Shown here piece after piece: positions 1-8,513 of a stretch of DNA of 64,000 nt. Each line of letters begins with the position of its first letter. Position 1 is the stretch's first letter. The position numbers were made by a program, and so were the translations under genes. The stretch is from contig NZ_CP073318.1 in the NCBI RefSeq assembly GCF_018263855.1, positions 10,726,001-10,790,000 of the forward strand, written 5' to 3'. A model generated the notes under the pieces. That model ran no database searches. It had not been told where the DNA came from and saw nothing but the letters and a program-made list of their open reading frames with translations. The stretch comes from Kutzneria sp. CA-103260 (GTDB taxonomy: Bacteria; Actinomycetota; Actinomycetes; Mycobacteriales; Pseudonocardiaceae).

Positions 1-1
1 G

Positions 2-283
2 TGGCCGCTGTACCCGCTGGACCCCAAGACGCTCTACGTCAACGTCGGCTTCTGGGCGGGCGTGCGGCTCGGGTTCGGCGAGGAGGAGGGCGTCTACAAC
101 CGCCGCATCGAGCGGGTGGTCGCCGAGCTGGGCGGGCACAAGTCGCTGTACTCCACCTCGTTCTACTCGCCGGAGGAGTTCTGGCGGTTCTACAACGGGG
201 ACTCGTACCAGCGGCTCAAGCGGGACTACGACCCCGCCGGCCGCCTGCCCGACCTGTACGACAAGTGTGTCCGAGGGCGCTAG
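2..283 (+). CDS. FAD-binding oxidoreductase, C-terminal end only (partial)
   Basis: The reading frame enters from the left edge and stops at TAG 281-283, leaving about 93 residues. The visible part (NVGFWAG, then NRRIERVVAELGGHKSLYS, then a tail with FWRFYNGDSYQRLKRDYDP) matches the C-terminus of FAD-dependent DprE1/sterol-reductase-like oxidoreductases. In actinobacteria such a protein sits directly before a Cfa-like methyltransferase and reduces the methylene intermediate to make 10-methyl (tuberculostearic-type) fatty acids. The methyltransferase follows 34 bases downstream on the same strand, which supports that role. The family call rests on a fragment; the FAD-binding half lies outside the window. 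Confidence 0.75.
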   Translation, partial: WPLYPLDPKTLYVNVGFWAGVRLGFGEEEGVYNRRIERVVAELGGHKSLYSTSFYSPEEFWRFYNGDSYQRLKRDYDPAGRLPDLYDKCVRGR

Positions 284-317
284 CACCCGCGGGGGTAACG
301 AAGAGAGGGGGCCGCGA

Positions 318-1562
318 ATGCGGCTAGCGGAGCTGTTCAGCCGGACGCTCAAGGCGGACGACCGAATCGAGTTCGTCGCCTACGACGGCAGCCGGAGCGG
401 TCCGGCCGACGCCGAGGTCCGCATCGAGATCCGATCCCCGTTCGCGCTGTCCTACCTGGCGTCGGCGCCCGGTGAGCTCGGGCTGGCCCGGGCCTATGTG
501 ACCGGGCACCTGGAGGTGGTCGGCGACCTGCACCGCACCTTCCACCTGCTCGGCGACATCGAGTTGGGCCACTTGGACAACCCGACCAAGCTGGAGCTGC
601 TCGGGCTGCTGGCCAAGCACCGGTTCTGGTGGCCGGTCAGCCCGCCGCCGCAGGAGGCCCGGCCCAAGGGCTGGCGGCACTCCAAGAGCCGGGACGCGCA
701 GGCCATCTCGCACCACTACGACGTGTCCAACCGGTTCTACGAGTGGGTGCTCGGGCCGTCCATGGCCTACACCTGCGCGGTGTACCCGACCGCCGACGCG
801 TCGCTGGAGACCGCCCAGTTCACCAAGCACGACCTGGTCGCCCGCAAGCTCGGGCTGACCGAGGGCATGCGGCTGCTCGACGTCGGCTGCGGCTGGGGCG
901 GCATGGTCATGCACGCCGCCGAGCACTACGGCGTCAAGGCGCTGGGCGTCACCCTGTCCCGCTCGCAGGCCGAGTGGGCGCAGAAGGCCATCGTCGAGCG
1001 GGGCCTGCAGGACCTGGCCGAGGTCCGGTTCATGGACTACCGCGACGTGCCCGAGAGCGGGTTCGACGCGGTCAGCTCCATCGGCCTGACCGAGCACATC
1101 GGCGGGGCCAACCTGCCGTCGTACTTCTCGTCGCTGTACTCGAAGCTGCGCGACGGCGGCCGGCTGCTCAACCACTGCATCACCCGGCCCAGCGACAAGT
1201 TCCCGTTCAAGGCCGGCGGTTTCATCACCCGCTACATCTTCCCCGACGGGGAGCTGGAGGGGCCGGGCTACCTGATGTCCCGGATGAACGACGCCGGCTT
1301 CGAGATCCGGCACTCCGAGAACATCCGGGAGCACTACGCCAAGACCCTCGGCGGCTGGTGCGCCAACCTGGACGAGCACTGGGACGAGGCCGTCGAGGAG
1401 GTGGGTCTGCCCAAGGCCCGCATCTGGCGCCTCTACCTGGCCGCCTGCCAGTGGGGCTTCGACGTCAACAACATCCAGCTGCACCAGATCCTCGGTGTGA
1501 AGCTGGACGGCACCACCTCGCACATGCCCCTGCGCCCCTCCTTCGAGCCGCCGCAGGCCTAG
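318..1562 (+). CDS. Cfa-family SAM-dependent fatty acid methyltransferase (TmsB/BfaB-like)
   Basis: 414 residues. Class I methyltransferase of the cyclopropane-fatty-acyl-phospholipid synthase family: the SAM-binding motif LLDVGCGWGG is near residue 193, preceded by SHHYDVSNRFYEWVLG, the usual entry of the Cfa catalytic domain, and an N-terminal lipid-binding domain precedes it. With the FAD oxidoreductase just upstream it would transfer a methylene/methyl group to C10 of oleoyl chains in membrane phospholipids (established for the mycobacterial and Streptomyces-related tms/bfa pairs; inferred here). ATG 318 is chosen because a purine-rich GAGAGGGGG lies 7 bases upstream; a GTG at 267 would overlap the previous gene. 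A cyclopropane synthase role is the alternative. Confidence 0.85.
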   Translation: MRLAELFSRTLKADDRIEFVAYDGSRSGPADAEVRIEIRSPFALSYLASAPGELGLARAYVTGHLEVVGDLHRTFHLLGDIELGHLDNPTKLELLGLLAKHRFWWPVSPPPQEARPKGWRHSKSRDAQAISHHYDVSNRFYEWVLGPSMAYTCAVYPTADASLETAQFTKHDLVARKLGLTEGMRLLDVGCGWGGMVMHAAEHYGVKALGVTLSRSQAEWAQKAIVERGLQDLAEVRFMDYRDVPESGFDAVSSIGLTEHIGGANLPSYFSSLYSKLRDGGRLLNHCITRPSDKFPFKAGGFITRYIFPDGELEGPGYLMSRMNDAGFEIRHSENIREHYAKTLGGWCANLDEHWDEAVEEVGLPKARIWRLYLAACQWGFDVNNIQLHQILGVKLDGTTSHMPLRPSFEPPQA

Positions 1563-1571
1563 CCCCCTTTT

Positions 1572-1626
1572 CGCCACATGTGCTCCACAGTCGCGTTCTG
1601 AAGTCGAATGTGGAGCACATGTGGCG
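1572..1626 (+). terminator. Rho-independent terminator after the methyltransferase
   Basis: Perfect 18-bp inverted repeat, CGCCACATGTGCTCCACA at 1572-1589 and its complement at 1609-1626, with a 19-base loop and TTTT immediately after the right arm. The T run is only on the plus side, so it most likely ends the methyltransferase transcript; the convergent reductase gene stops at 1630 and may use the same hairpin. Confidence 0.75.
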
Positions 1627-1629
1627 TTT

Positions 1630-2190
1630 TCAGCGGGTGGTGGCGTACCGGAGGAAGACGACGCCATCGGTGAACCGGCGCTCGTCGACCAGTTCGAGGT
1701 CCAGCCGGACGCCGTCGGGGAAGAACCGCTTGCCGCCGCCGACCACGACCGGCGAGACGAGCAGGTGGCACTCGTCCACGAGGCCGGCGCTGAGCGCCCG
1801 CGCGGCGAGCGCCGGGCCGGCGACGGCGATGTCACGGTCCGACTCGGCCTTGAGCCGTCGGACGGCGTCGGGGTGGAACTCCCGCTCGATCCGGGTCCGG
1901 GCACTGCTCGGCTCGGACAGCGTCGTGGAGTACACGATCTTGTCAGCGCCCTGCCAGTGCCGGGCCCAGTCGAGCGCGAAGCGCGGCTGGTCGGGCTCCA
2001 TGGGCACGGTCTCCCAGAAGACCATCGTCTCGTACATGCGCCGCCCGTAGAGGTACGTGCCGATCGGCGTGGCCAGCTCGTTGACGAACGAGTGCACCTC
2101 CTCGGACGGCGCGCTCCAGCCGAACCGGCCGTCCGCGTCCTCGACGTAGCCGTCGAGCGACATCAGCATCGAGTAGATCAGCTTTGCCAT
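1630..2190 (-). CDS. RibD C-terminal-domain / dihydrofolate reductase family protein
   Basis: 186 residues. Begins MAKLIYSMLMSLDGYVEDADG, the standard opening of the RibD_C/DHFR-like family (the SLDGY motif sits in the nucleotide-binding strand), with DIAVAGPALAARAL and HLLVSPVVVGGGKRFF typical of the NADPH-binding second half. Probably an NAD(P)H-dependent reductase of unknown substrate rather than true DHFR. Its ATG start overlaps the end of the nitrilase gene by 13 bases, so it is translationally coupled and is the last gene of a MarR-nitrilase-reductase operon. It ends against the terminator of the convergent methyltransferase. Confidence 0.85.
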   Translation of the reverse strand: MAKLIYSMLMSLDGYVEDADGRFGWSAPSEEVHSFVNELATPIGTYLYGRRMYETMVFWETVPMEPDQPRFALDWARHWQGADKIVYSTTLSEPSSARTRIEREFHPDAVRRLKAESDRDIAVAGPALAARALSAGLVDECHLLVSPVVVGGGKRFFPDGVRLDLELVDERRFTDGVVFLRYATTR

Positions 2191-3101
2191 GACGACCGCA
2201 CCGCGCTCACCGCGTTCCGGGACGACTCGTCCACTTGCAGGGTGAAGACGTCCGCGCGGGCGTAGTGGCCGACCACGTCGAAGTCGAAGCGGGCGCGGGC
2301 CAGGTCGTCCAGGTCCAGCTGGGCGGCGAGGATGCCCTCGCTGTCGCGCAGCGGGCCGGCCAGCACCTCGCCCAGCGGGGACACGATCACCGAGCCGCCG
2401 CCGATCAGCACCGGGTCCATGGTGTCGAAGCGCAGGTCCGGCGGCAGGTCGTCGCGGCGCAGGAACTGGTTGGCGCTCAACACGAAACACCGCCCCTCCA
2501 GCGCGATGTGCCGCATGCTGGCCTGCCACTGGTCGCGATCGTCCACGGTGGGCGCGCACCACAGGTCGACGCCCTTGGCGTACATGGTGGTCCGGAACAG
2601 CGGCATGTAGTTCTCCCAGCAGATCGCCGCGCCGATCCGGGCCGTGCCGGTGTCGATCACCGGCAGCGTGGAGCCGTCGCCCTGGCCCCACAGATAGCGT
2701 TCCGCGGCCGTCGGCATCAGCTTGCGGTGCAGGCCGAGATAGCCGGTGGGACCGAAGAACAGCGCCACGCAGTACAGGGTTCCGCCCTGGCGCTCGACCG
2801 CGCCGACCACGGCGTGACAGCCCAGTTCCCGGGTGAGGGAGGCGAGGGATTCCACCTCCGGCCCCGGCACGTCGATCGCCGCCGCGTGGTAACGGCGGAA
2901 CAGCTCGCGGCCGGCGTTGGTGCGGCGGCCGACCGTGATGTCGAAGTCCAGGGCCTTCGGGTAGCCGCCGAGGAACGCCTCCGGCAGCACCACCACGTTC
3001 GCGTTGGCCTGGCGGATCAGGTCCTTGGCCCGGGATAACGCCGCCGGCGTGTCGAACAGCGGGGCCGAGGCCTGGACGACGGCCGCTTTCACGGTAGGCA
3101 T
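2178..3101 (-). CDS. Carbon-nitrogen hydrolase, nitrilase family
   Basis: 307 residues, normal length for nitrilases. The catalytic Glu-Lys-Cys triad is visible: Glu in VVLPEAFLGGYPK, Lys in LHRKLMPTAAERY and the nucleophile Cys in GAAICWENYMPLFR; the last motif is the nitrilase signature and favours true nitrilase (nitrile to carboxylate plus ammonia) over amidase members of the superfamily. Start at ATG 3101; a TTG 27 bases further upstream is possible but has no better ribosome site. It lies 39 bases after marR and overlaps the next gene by 13 bases, suggesting a small nitrile-detoxification or catabolic operon. Substrate cannot be read from sequence. Confidence 0.9.
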   Translation of the reverse strand: MPTVKAAVVQASAPLFDTPAALSRAKDLIRQANANVVVLPEAFLGGYPKALDFDITVGRRTNAGRELFRRYHAAAIDVPGPEVESLASLTRELGCHAVVGAVERQGGTLYCVALFFGPTGYLGLHRKLMPTAAERYLWGQGDGSTLPVIDTGTARIGAAICWENYMPLFRTTMYAKGVDLWCAPTVDDRDQWQASMRHIALEGRCFVLSANQFLRRDDLPPDLRFDTMDPVLIGGGSVIVSPLGEVLAGPLRDSEGILAAQLDLDDLARARFDFDVVGHYARADVFTLQVDESSRNAVSAVRSSWQS

Positions 3102-3140
3102 GCCCGCGACGCTAGTACGATCACGCAACTTTTGGGACTG

Positions 3141-3590
3141 TCACAGGGGACCCAGTGCCTCGCCGCGGATCAGCCGGGTGAGGCGGTGGATGTCGGCGGC
3201 GATGCGGCCGCGGTCGTCGGCGGAGAGCTGCCCGAGGGTGCGGCTCTGCACCTCGCGCAGGCGGTCGCGGGCGGCGCGGAGCTGGGACCGGCCGGTGTCG
3301 GTGAGGGCGACCAGGACCAGCCGTTCGTCCTCGGTGCCGCGCCGGCGTTCGACCAGGTCCCTGGTCTCCAGCTGTTTGATCATCCGGGTCGCCGTCGGGT
3401 GGCTGACGCCGGCCAGCCGGGCGAGCTGGCTGACCGGCAGGGACTGCTGGTCCAGCAGCGGATCGAGCAGGTCGGCCTGGGCCAGCGTCAGCGCGCCCTC
3501 CCCGACGGCGGCGGTGCGGCCGCGGCGCATGGCCGCGTAGAGGGCGTCCGCGGCCGCGGCCAGCTCCTCGACGGTTGCGGTCTTGCTCAT
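3141..3590 (-). CDS. MarR-family transcriptional regulator
   Basis: 149 residues. Winged helix-turn-helix with LPVSQLARLAGVSHPTATRMIKQLE as the recognition region and the wing RRGTEDERLVLVALTDTGR, both diagnostic of MarR; the flanking helices would form the dimer interface. It heads the leftward nitrilase operon and faces the amidohydrolase gene across 48 bases that contain a TTAGC-based palindrome, so it most likely represses both directions and is released by an aromatic or nitrile ligand (inference from family behaviour). Confidence 0.9.
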   Translation of the reverse strand: MSKTATVEELAAAADALYAAMRRGRTAAVGEGALTLAQADLLDPLLDQQSLPVSQLARLAGVSHPTATRMIKQLETRDLVERRRGTEDERLVLVALTDTGRSQLRAARDRLREVQSRTLGQLSADDRGRIAADIHRLTRLIRGEALGPL

Positions 3591-3599
3591 GGGAGTACA

Positions 3600-3630
3600 T
3601 TAGCACGGCAATGGTTAGCAAGCTAAGGAG
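3600..3630. promoter_or_regulatory. Probable MarR operator in the divergent promoter
   Basis: TTAGC at 3600-3604 followed 11 bases later by the palindrome TTAGCAAGCTAA at 3615-3626. The palindrome abuts and partly overlaps the AGGAG ribosome site (3626-3630) of the amidohydrolase gene. Binding here could block both promoters and translation start region. Function inferred from position between marR and its divergent neighbour. Confidence 0.6.
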
Positions 3631-3638
3631 TTGGACCG

Positions 3639-4562
3639 ATGTCCACACGGCTTGACGTGCACCATCACCTGATCCCGCCGGCCTTCGAACCCTTCGCGGC
3701 CACGCCGAGGCCGGCCTGGTCGGCGTCGGCGGCACTGTCCTGGATGGACGACCACCAGGTCGCCGGGGCGGTGCTGTCGGTGTCCGCGCCGGGCGTCCCC
3801 GCCATCGCCGACGGCGGCGGTCCCCGGCTGGCCCGCGAGCTCAACGAGTTCACCGCCGAGCTGGTCAAGGACCACCCGGGCCGGTTCGGGCAGTTCGCCA
3901 GCCTGCCGATGGCCGACCGCGATCCCGCCGCCGTGCTCGACGAGATCGCGTACGCCTTCGACACCCTGGGCGCTGACGGGGTCGTGATGATGTCCAACAG
4001 CGGCGGCGTCTACCTCGGCGACTCCCGGTGGGAGCCGGTCTGGGCGGAACTCGACCGCCGTCGGGCCGTGGTGTTCATCCACCCCACGATCACCGCGCTG
4101 TCGCCGCTGGACGGCATCAACGTCGCCGTGGTGGATTTCCCCGCCGACACCACGCGCACCGCCGTCGACCTGGTCGTCTCCGGAGTGCTCGCACGGCACC
4201 AGCAGGTCCGGATCATCCTGTCCCACGCCGGCGGGTTCGTGCCCTACGCCGCGCAGCGCTTCGTCACGGCCGTTCCCATGCTCGGCTCGCCGCTCAGCGC
4301 CGAGACCATCATGGCCGACCTCAAGCGCTTCTACTTCGACACGGCCCTGTCGACCGGCCACGACACGCTGAAGCTGCTCACCGGATTCGCCGCCCCCGGC
4401 CACGTGCTCTACGGCAGCGACTGGCCCTATTCCAACGGGGTCGGCTGCGAGTACTTCAACCAGTTGCTGGACACCGCCGACCTCACCCCGGCCGACCGCG
4501 ACGCCATCGACCACCGCAACGCCGAAGTTCTCTTCCCCCGGTTCGCTACCGTCGAGGCATGA
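3639..4562 (+). CDS. Amidohydrolase-2 family protein (ACMSD/resorcylate-decarboxylase-like)
   Basis: 307 residues. Metal-dependent hydrolase/decarboxylase fold: HxH metal ligands in LDVHHHLIPP (residues about 6-10), His in VVFIHPT, His in IILSHAGGFVPY and the final Asp in VLYGSDWPY. This set matches the amidohydrolase-2 family, which includes 2-amino-3-carboxymuconate semialdehyde and gamma-resorcylate decarboxylases, so a non-oxidative decarboxylation or hydrolysis of an aromatic-derived acid is plausible. AGGAG is 8 bases before ATG 3639. It overlaps the kinase gene downstream (ATGA) and is divergent from marR, so it is probably inducible. Confidence 0.85.
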   Translation: MSTRLDVHHHLIPPAFEPFAATPRPAWSASAALSWMDDHQVAGAVLSVSAPGVPAIADGGGPRLARELNEFTAELVKDHPGRFGQFASLPMADRDPAAVLDEIAYAFDTLGADGVVMMSNSGGVYLGDSRWEPVWAELDRRRAVVFIHPTITALSPLDGINVAVVDFPADTTRTAVDLVVSGVLARHQQVRIILSHAGGFVPYAAQRFVTAVPMLGSPLSAETIMADLKRFYFDTALSTGHDTLKLLTGFAAPGHVLYGSDWPYSNGVGCEYFNQLLDTADLTPADRDAIDHRNAEVLFPRFATVEA

Positions 4563-5395
4563 TCGAAGTTCCGGACGGCTTCGCCCGATCGACTGTCCGC
4601 CGTGAGGGCGAAGCCGGCCGGTTGTGGATCGCCTCGCTGCCGGCCATTGTCGACGAGCTGCTGCAACGGTGGTCCCGCGTGCCGGACGGGCCGGTCACCC
4701 ACGGCAGCGTCGGGATCGTGGTGCCGGTGCGGCCTGCGGCGGTCATCAAGGTGTCGTTCCCGCACCCCGGCAACGTCGACCAGCCCGACGCTTTCGCCGC
4801 CTGGCAGGGCCGTGGCGCCGTGCGCATCCTCGACCGCGACGACGCCCGCTTCGCGATGCTGCTGGAACAGGCCGGACCCGACACCCTCGCCTCCGTCGCC
4901 GACGACGAGCAAGCCGTCGGCATCCTCGGTCAGCTGTCCCGCCGGCTGACCATCCCCGCGCCGGCCGGGCTGCCCCGCCTGCGTGACCAGTTTCCCGCCT
5001 GGGAGGCCGAGTTCGTCGGGTCGCTTCCCCGACGAGCCCTCGACGCCGTGCGGGAACTCGACCATCCCGACACCCTCGTGCACGGCGACCTGTGGGACGC
5101 CAACGTGTTGTCCGGCGAGCGCGAACCCTGGCTCGCCATCGACCCCAAGGGCTGCGCCGGCGATCCCGCCTACGACGCCTTCACCGTGATCCACAGCCCC
5201 CGTCTGCTGTTCGCCCCTGATCACCTCCGCTGGCTCCACCTCTACTGCGAGGCCGCCGGCATCGACCGCGAACGAGCCCGCCGCTGGTCCCTGCTCCGCG
5301 CCGTCCAGTCCGCGCAGTGGGGCCGCCGTGGCGGCGACCCCGACTGGCTTCTTCAGGCGACTGACCAAATCATCGCGGAGCTCGACGCAGCCTGA
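4559..5395 (+). CDS. Aminoglycoside/hydroxyurea phosphotransferase-family kinase
   Basis: 278 residues. Protein-kinase-like fold of the streptomycin 6-kinase (APH(6)) group: the catalytic loop LVHGDLWDANVL (residues about 175-186) and the metal-binding AIDPKG, which replaces the DFG motif in this family. It would phosphorylate an alcohol on an aminoglycoside or another small molecule; whether it confers resistance cannot be judged. ATG 4559 overlaps the stop of the amidohydrolase (ATGA), so the two are co-translated. Its last 26 bases overlap the tail of the convergent arabinofuranosidase gene. Confidence 0.85.
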   Translation: MIEVPDGFARSTVRREGEAGRLWIASLPAIVDELLQRWSRVPDGPVTHGSVGIVVPVRPAAVIKVSFPHPGNVDQPDAFAAWQGRGAVRILDRDDARFAMLLEQAGPDTLASVADDEQAVGILGQLSRRLTIPAPAGLPRLRDQFPAWEAEFVGSLPRRALDAVRELDHPDTLVHGDLWDANVLSGEREPWLAIDPKGCAGDPAYDAFTVIHSPRLLFAPDHLRWLHLYCEAAGIDRERARRWSLLRAVQSAQWGRRGGDPDWLLQATDQIIAELDAA

Positions 5396-6875
5396 TCATG
5401 TTCCAGGACAGGGCCGGCAGCTCGGCGGTCAATTCACCGTCCACAATGGACGCCCCGTCGACCCGGCGCGGTCGCACCCGGTCCGGTGCGGCGACGGTGT
5501 TGGTCAGCGACCGGTCGTCCTCGGCCAACACCACGTGCTCGATCACCTCAAGTCCGGGCAGGGCACGGAGATTCGCGGTCAGGCCCAACGACTCCTCGAC
5601 CGAGCGGTTCACCGCGAACAGAGTCACCTCGTCGCCGTCCTGAGTGGCGACGGCCTCCAGCAGCGGCACGTCGCCGAACCGGGCCGTGTCGTAGCGCGGC
5701 GAATCGGGCTCCACCCGCAGCACCCGTCCCCGCGCGTGCTGGGCGGCGTGGGCGAAGGGATAGAAGATGGTCTGCCGGCACGAGCCGCCGCCGGGCTCGG
5801 TGAGGATCGGCGCGATCACGTTGGCCAGCTGGGCCTGGCACGCCACGCCGACCCGGTCGGCGTGCCGCAGCAGGGTGATCAGCAGCGAGCCGACCACCAC
5901 GGCGTCGGCGACGTGGTAGTTGTCCTCGATCAGCCGCGGCACCCGCTCGGCGGCCAGGTTCAACTCGCCGGGAAACCGGCTCATGTACCAGACGTTCCAC
6001 TCATCGAACGACAGCCGGATCCGCTTGCGGTTGCGCAGCTTCGCGCCGACGTGGTCACTCGTGGCCACCACGGCGTCGATGAACCGGTCCATGTCCACCG
6101 CGCTGGCCAGGAAACTACCGAGGTCGCCGTCGCGCTCCTCGTAGTAGGCGTGCAGTGAGATGTAGTCGACGTTGTCGTAGGTGTGCTCGAGAACGGTCGC
6201 CTCCCACGACCCGAACGTCGGCATCCCGCTGTTCGAACTCCCGCACGCCACCAGCTCGATGCTCGAGTCGACCCGGCGCATCGCGGTCGCGGTCTCGTTG
6301 GCCAGCCGGCCGTACTCGTGCGCGGTCTTGTGCCCGGTCTGCCACGGGCCGTCCAGCTCGTTTCCCAGGCACCACAGGGAAATTCCGTGCGGCTCCGGGT
6401 GACCGTGCTTGGCCCGCAGGTCGGAGAGCATGGTGCCGCCCGGGAAGTTGCAGTACTCCACCAGGTCGGCGGCCTCCCGCACGCCGCGCGTGCCCAGGTT
6501 GACGGCCATCATCGGTGCCACGCCGGCCTTGCGCGACCACTGCATGAACTCGTTGAGCCCGAACTCGTTGGTCTCGATCTGCCGCCACGCCAGGTCGAAC
6601 CGGCTCGGCCGCTCGCCGCGCGGCCCGACCCCGTCCTCCCAGCGGTAGCCCGAGACGAAGTTGCCGCCGGGATAGCGGACCACCGTCACACCCAGCTCGC
6701 GCACCAGCTCCAGCACGTCGGCGCGGAAGCCGTCCTCGTCGGCGGCCGGGTGCCCCGGCTCGTACACGCCGGTGTAGACGCAGCGGCCCATGTGCTCCAC
6801 GAACGAGCCGAACAGCCGCGGGTCCACCTCGCCGACGGCGAAGCCGGGGTCGAGCGTCAGTCGTGCCTGTCGCAC
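5370..6875 (-). CDS. Alpha-L-arabinofuranosidase, GH51
   Basis: 501 residues, full GH51 length. The (beta/alpha)8 barrel signature YPGGNFVSGYRWEDGVGP is near residue 68; the acid/base Glu is in WCLGNELDGPW and the nucleophile Glu in LSFDEWNVWY; the C-terminal beta-domain follows. No signal peptide is seen, so it is probably a cytoplasmic enzyme that splits terminal arabinofuranose from imported oligosaccharides. The GTG start is preceded by AAAGGA, which lies just beyond the stop of the permease gene 7 bases upstream, making it the last gene of the ABC importer operon and giving the importer its likely substrate. Confidence 0.93.
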   Translation of the reverse strand: MRQARLTLDPGFAVGEVDPRLFGSFVEHMGRCVYTGVYEPGHPAADEDGFRADVLELVRELGVTVVRYPGGNFVSGYRWEDGVGPRGERPSRFDLAWRQIETNEFGLNEFMQWSRKAGVAPMMAVNLGTRGVREAADLVEYCNFPGGTMLSDLRAKHGHPEPHGISLWCLGNELDGPWQTGHKTAHEYGRLANETATAMRRVDSSIELVACGSSNSGMPTFGSWEATVLEHTYDNVDYISLHAYYEERDGDLGSFLASAVDMDRFIDAVVATSDHVGAKLRNRKRIRLSFDEWNVWYMSRFPGELNLAAERVPRLIEDNYHVADAVVVGSLLITLLRHADRVGVACQAQLANVIAPILTEPGGGSCRQTIFYPFAHAAQHARGRVLRVEPDSPRYDTARFGDVPLLEAVATQDGDEVTLFAVNRSVEESLGLTANLRALPGLEVIEHVVLAEDDRSLTNTVAAPDRVRPRRVDGASIVDGELTAELPALSWNMIRLRRAPR

Positions 6876-6882
6876 CGTGTTG

Positions 6883-7662
6883 TCATCCTTTGATCGCGGT
6901 CACCAGCTGCCGCTGGAACGCCAGGAACAGGGCCACCAGCGGCAGCCCGCCCAGCAACGCGGCCGCCAGCACCTGGGCGTACCGGACTCCGTAGGAACTC
7001 TGCACGGTCGCCAGCCCCACCGGGAAGGTCATCAGGTGCGGGTCGCTGACGGCCACGAACGGCCACAGGAAGTTGTTCCACGTCGTGACGAAGGTGAAGA
7101 TCGCCACCGCGGCCAGCGCCGGCCGGGCCAGCGGCAGCATCAGGCTCCAGTACACCCGCAGCCGCCCCGCGCCGTCCATCACCGCCGCCTCCTCCAGCTC
7201 CCTGGGCACGCCGTCGAAGAACCTCTTCAACACGTACACCATCGCCGGCAACACCACCTGCGGGAGGATCAGCGCCCAGTACGTGTCGGCCAGGCCCAGC
7301 CCCACGATCTCCGCGAACAGCGGCACGATCAGCACCTGCGGCGGGATCACGATCCCGGCCACCAGCAGCGCCATCACCACGCCCCGACCCCGGAACCGCG
7401 TCCGGGACAGGCCATAGGCGGCCAGGCTCGTCACCACCACCGTCAACACCGTGACGGCCACCCCCACCAGCAGGCTGTTGCCCAGCCAGGCCAACAGCGC
7501 GCCATCGCCCAACGCCCGACCGAAGGCGTCCAGGCTCATGCCGTCGACGATCCAGCTCACCGGGATCCGGGTGGTCTCCGACTCGGGTTTCAGCGCGGTG
7601 TCCAACGCCCACGCCAGCGGCACCAGCCAGATCACCGCCAGCAGGGCGGCCACCGCCCTCAT
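6883..7662 (-). CDS. Carbohydrate ABC transporter permease, MalG/AraQ type
   Basis: 259 residues with about six hydrophobic segments and the cytoplasmic EAA loop ELEEAAVMDGAGRLRVYWSLMLP that docks the ATPase. This is the second membrane subunit of a CUT1-class sugar importer. Its ATG overlaps the stop of the first permease by four bases. No ATPase gene is present in the operon; CUT1 systems in actinomycetes commonly share a distant MsiK-type ATPase, and that is assumed here. Confidence 0.92.
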   Translation of the reverse strand: MRAVAALLAVIWLVPLAWALDTALKPESETTRIPVSWIVDGMSLDAFGRALGDGALLAWLGNSLLVGVAVTVLTVVVTSLAAYGLSRTRFRGRGVVMALLVAGIVIPPQVLIVPLFAEIVGLGLADTYWALILPQVVLPAMVYVLKRFFDGVPRELEEAAVMDGAGRLRVYWSLMLPLARPALAAVAIFTFVTTWNNFLWPFVAVSDPHLMTFPVGLATVQSSYGVRYAQVLAAALLGGLPLVALFLAFQRQLVTAIKG

Positions 7663-8513
7663 CGCTCGGCCTTCGATGCCGTGAGCCGGAAATGCAGCAG
7701 CGCCACCACCGCGATCAGCGCGAAGAAGACGTAGGAGATGGCCGAGGCGTAGCCGATGCGGAACCGGGTGAAGCCGCTCTCGTAGATGTACTGCACGATG
7801 CTGCGCACCCCCGGGATGCCGCCCTGCCCGCTGAGCAGGTAGATCTGGTCGAACACCTTCAGCGAGGCCAGGATCTGCAACACGATCACCAGCTGGTGGG
7901 TGCGGGACAGCAGCGGCAGCGTGATCCGGCGCAGCTGCTGGAACGGCGTCGCCCCGTCCAGCGCCGACGCTTCGTAGAGCTGTTTCGGGATCTCCTGCAA
8001 CGCCGCCAGATAGAGCAGGAAGCCGAAGCCGGCGGTCCACCACACGGTCGTGATGACGATGGACGTCATCGCCATGCCGTCGGTGGACAGCCAGCCGATC
8101 TCCTTGAGCCCCAGCCGGGTCAGCAGGTCGTTGATCAGGCCGAATCCCGGCTGGTAGAGCCAGCTCCAGATCAGCACCACCACCGACACCGGCAGCAGGT
8201 ACGGCGCGAAGAACGCCAGCCGGTACAGCCAGCGCTCCGGCGTCGCGCGGTTGGCCAGCAGCGCCATGGCCAGGCCGACCAGGACGATCGCCGGCGTGCT
8301 GACCACCGTGAAGATCAGCGTGTGGCCGAGGGAGCTCCAGACCGCCGGGTCCTGGAACAGTTCCACGTAGTTGGCCGCGCCGACGAAGCCGGCATGGCCG
8401 GTGATGCCCTCGTCGGTGACGCTCGCGCCCAGCCCGATCACCATCGGCACGATCAGGAAGGCGGCGTAGAGCACGAGGAACGGCGCCACGAACCAGAATC
8501 CCGACCGCCTCAT
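7659..8513 (-). CDS. Carbohydrate ABC transporter permease, MalF/UgpA type
   Basis: 284 residues, six predicted membrane segments starting with FWFVAPFLVLYAAFLIVPMV, and an EAA loop (YEASALDGATPFQQLRRITLPLL) near residue 200. First membrane subunit of the CUT1 importer; it starts at ATG 8513, overlapping the stop of the binding-protein gene (8510), and overlaps the next permease by four bases, so the three transporter genes are tightly coupled. Confidence 0.92.
   Translation of the reverse strand: MRRSGFWFVAPFLVLYAAFLIVPMVIGLGASVTDEGITGHAGFVGAANYVELFQDPAVWSSLGHTLIFTVVSTPAIVLVGLAMALLANRATPERWLYRLAFFAPYLLPVSVVVLIWSWLYQPGFGLINDLLTRLGLKEIGWLSTDGMAMTSIVITTVWWTAGFGFLLYLAALQEIPKQLYEASALDGATPFQQLRRITLPLLSRTHQLVIVLQILASLKVFDQIYLLSGQGGIPGVRSIVQYIYESGFTRFRIGYASAISYVFFALIAVVALLHFRLTASKAER

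Noticed and set aside
1572..1626. Regulatory operator instead of terminator
   Set aside because: The 18-bp arms with a 19-base loop, TTTT at the right end and position between convergent genes fit a terminator better.
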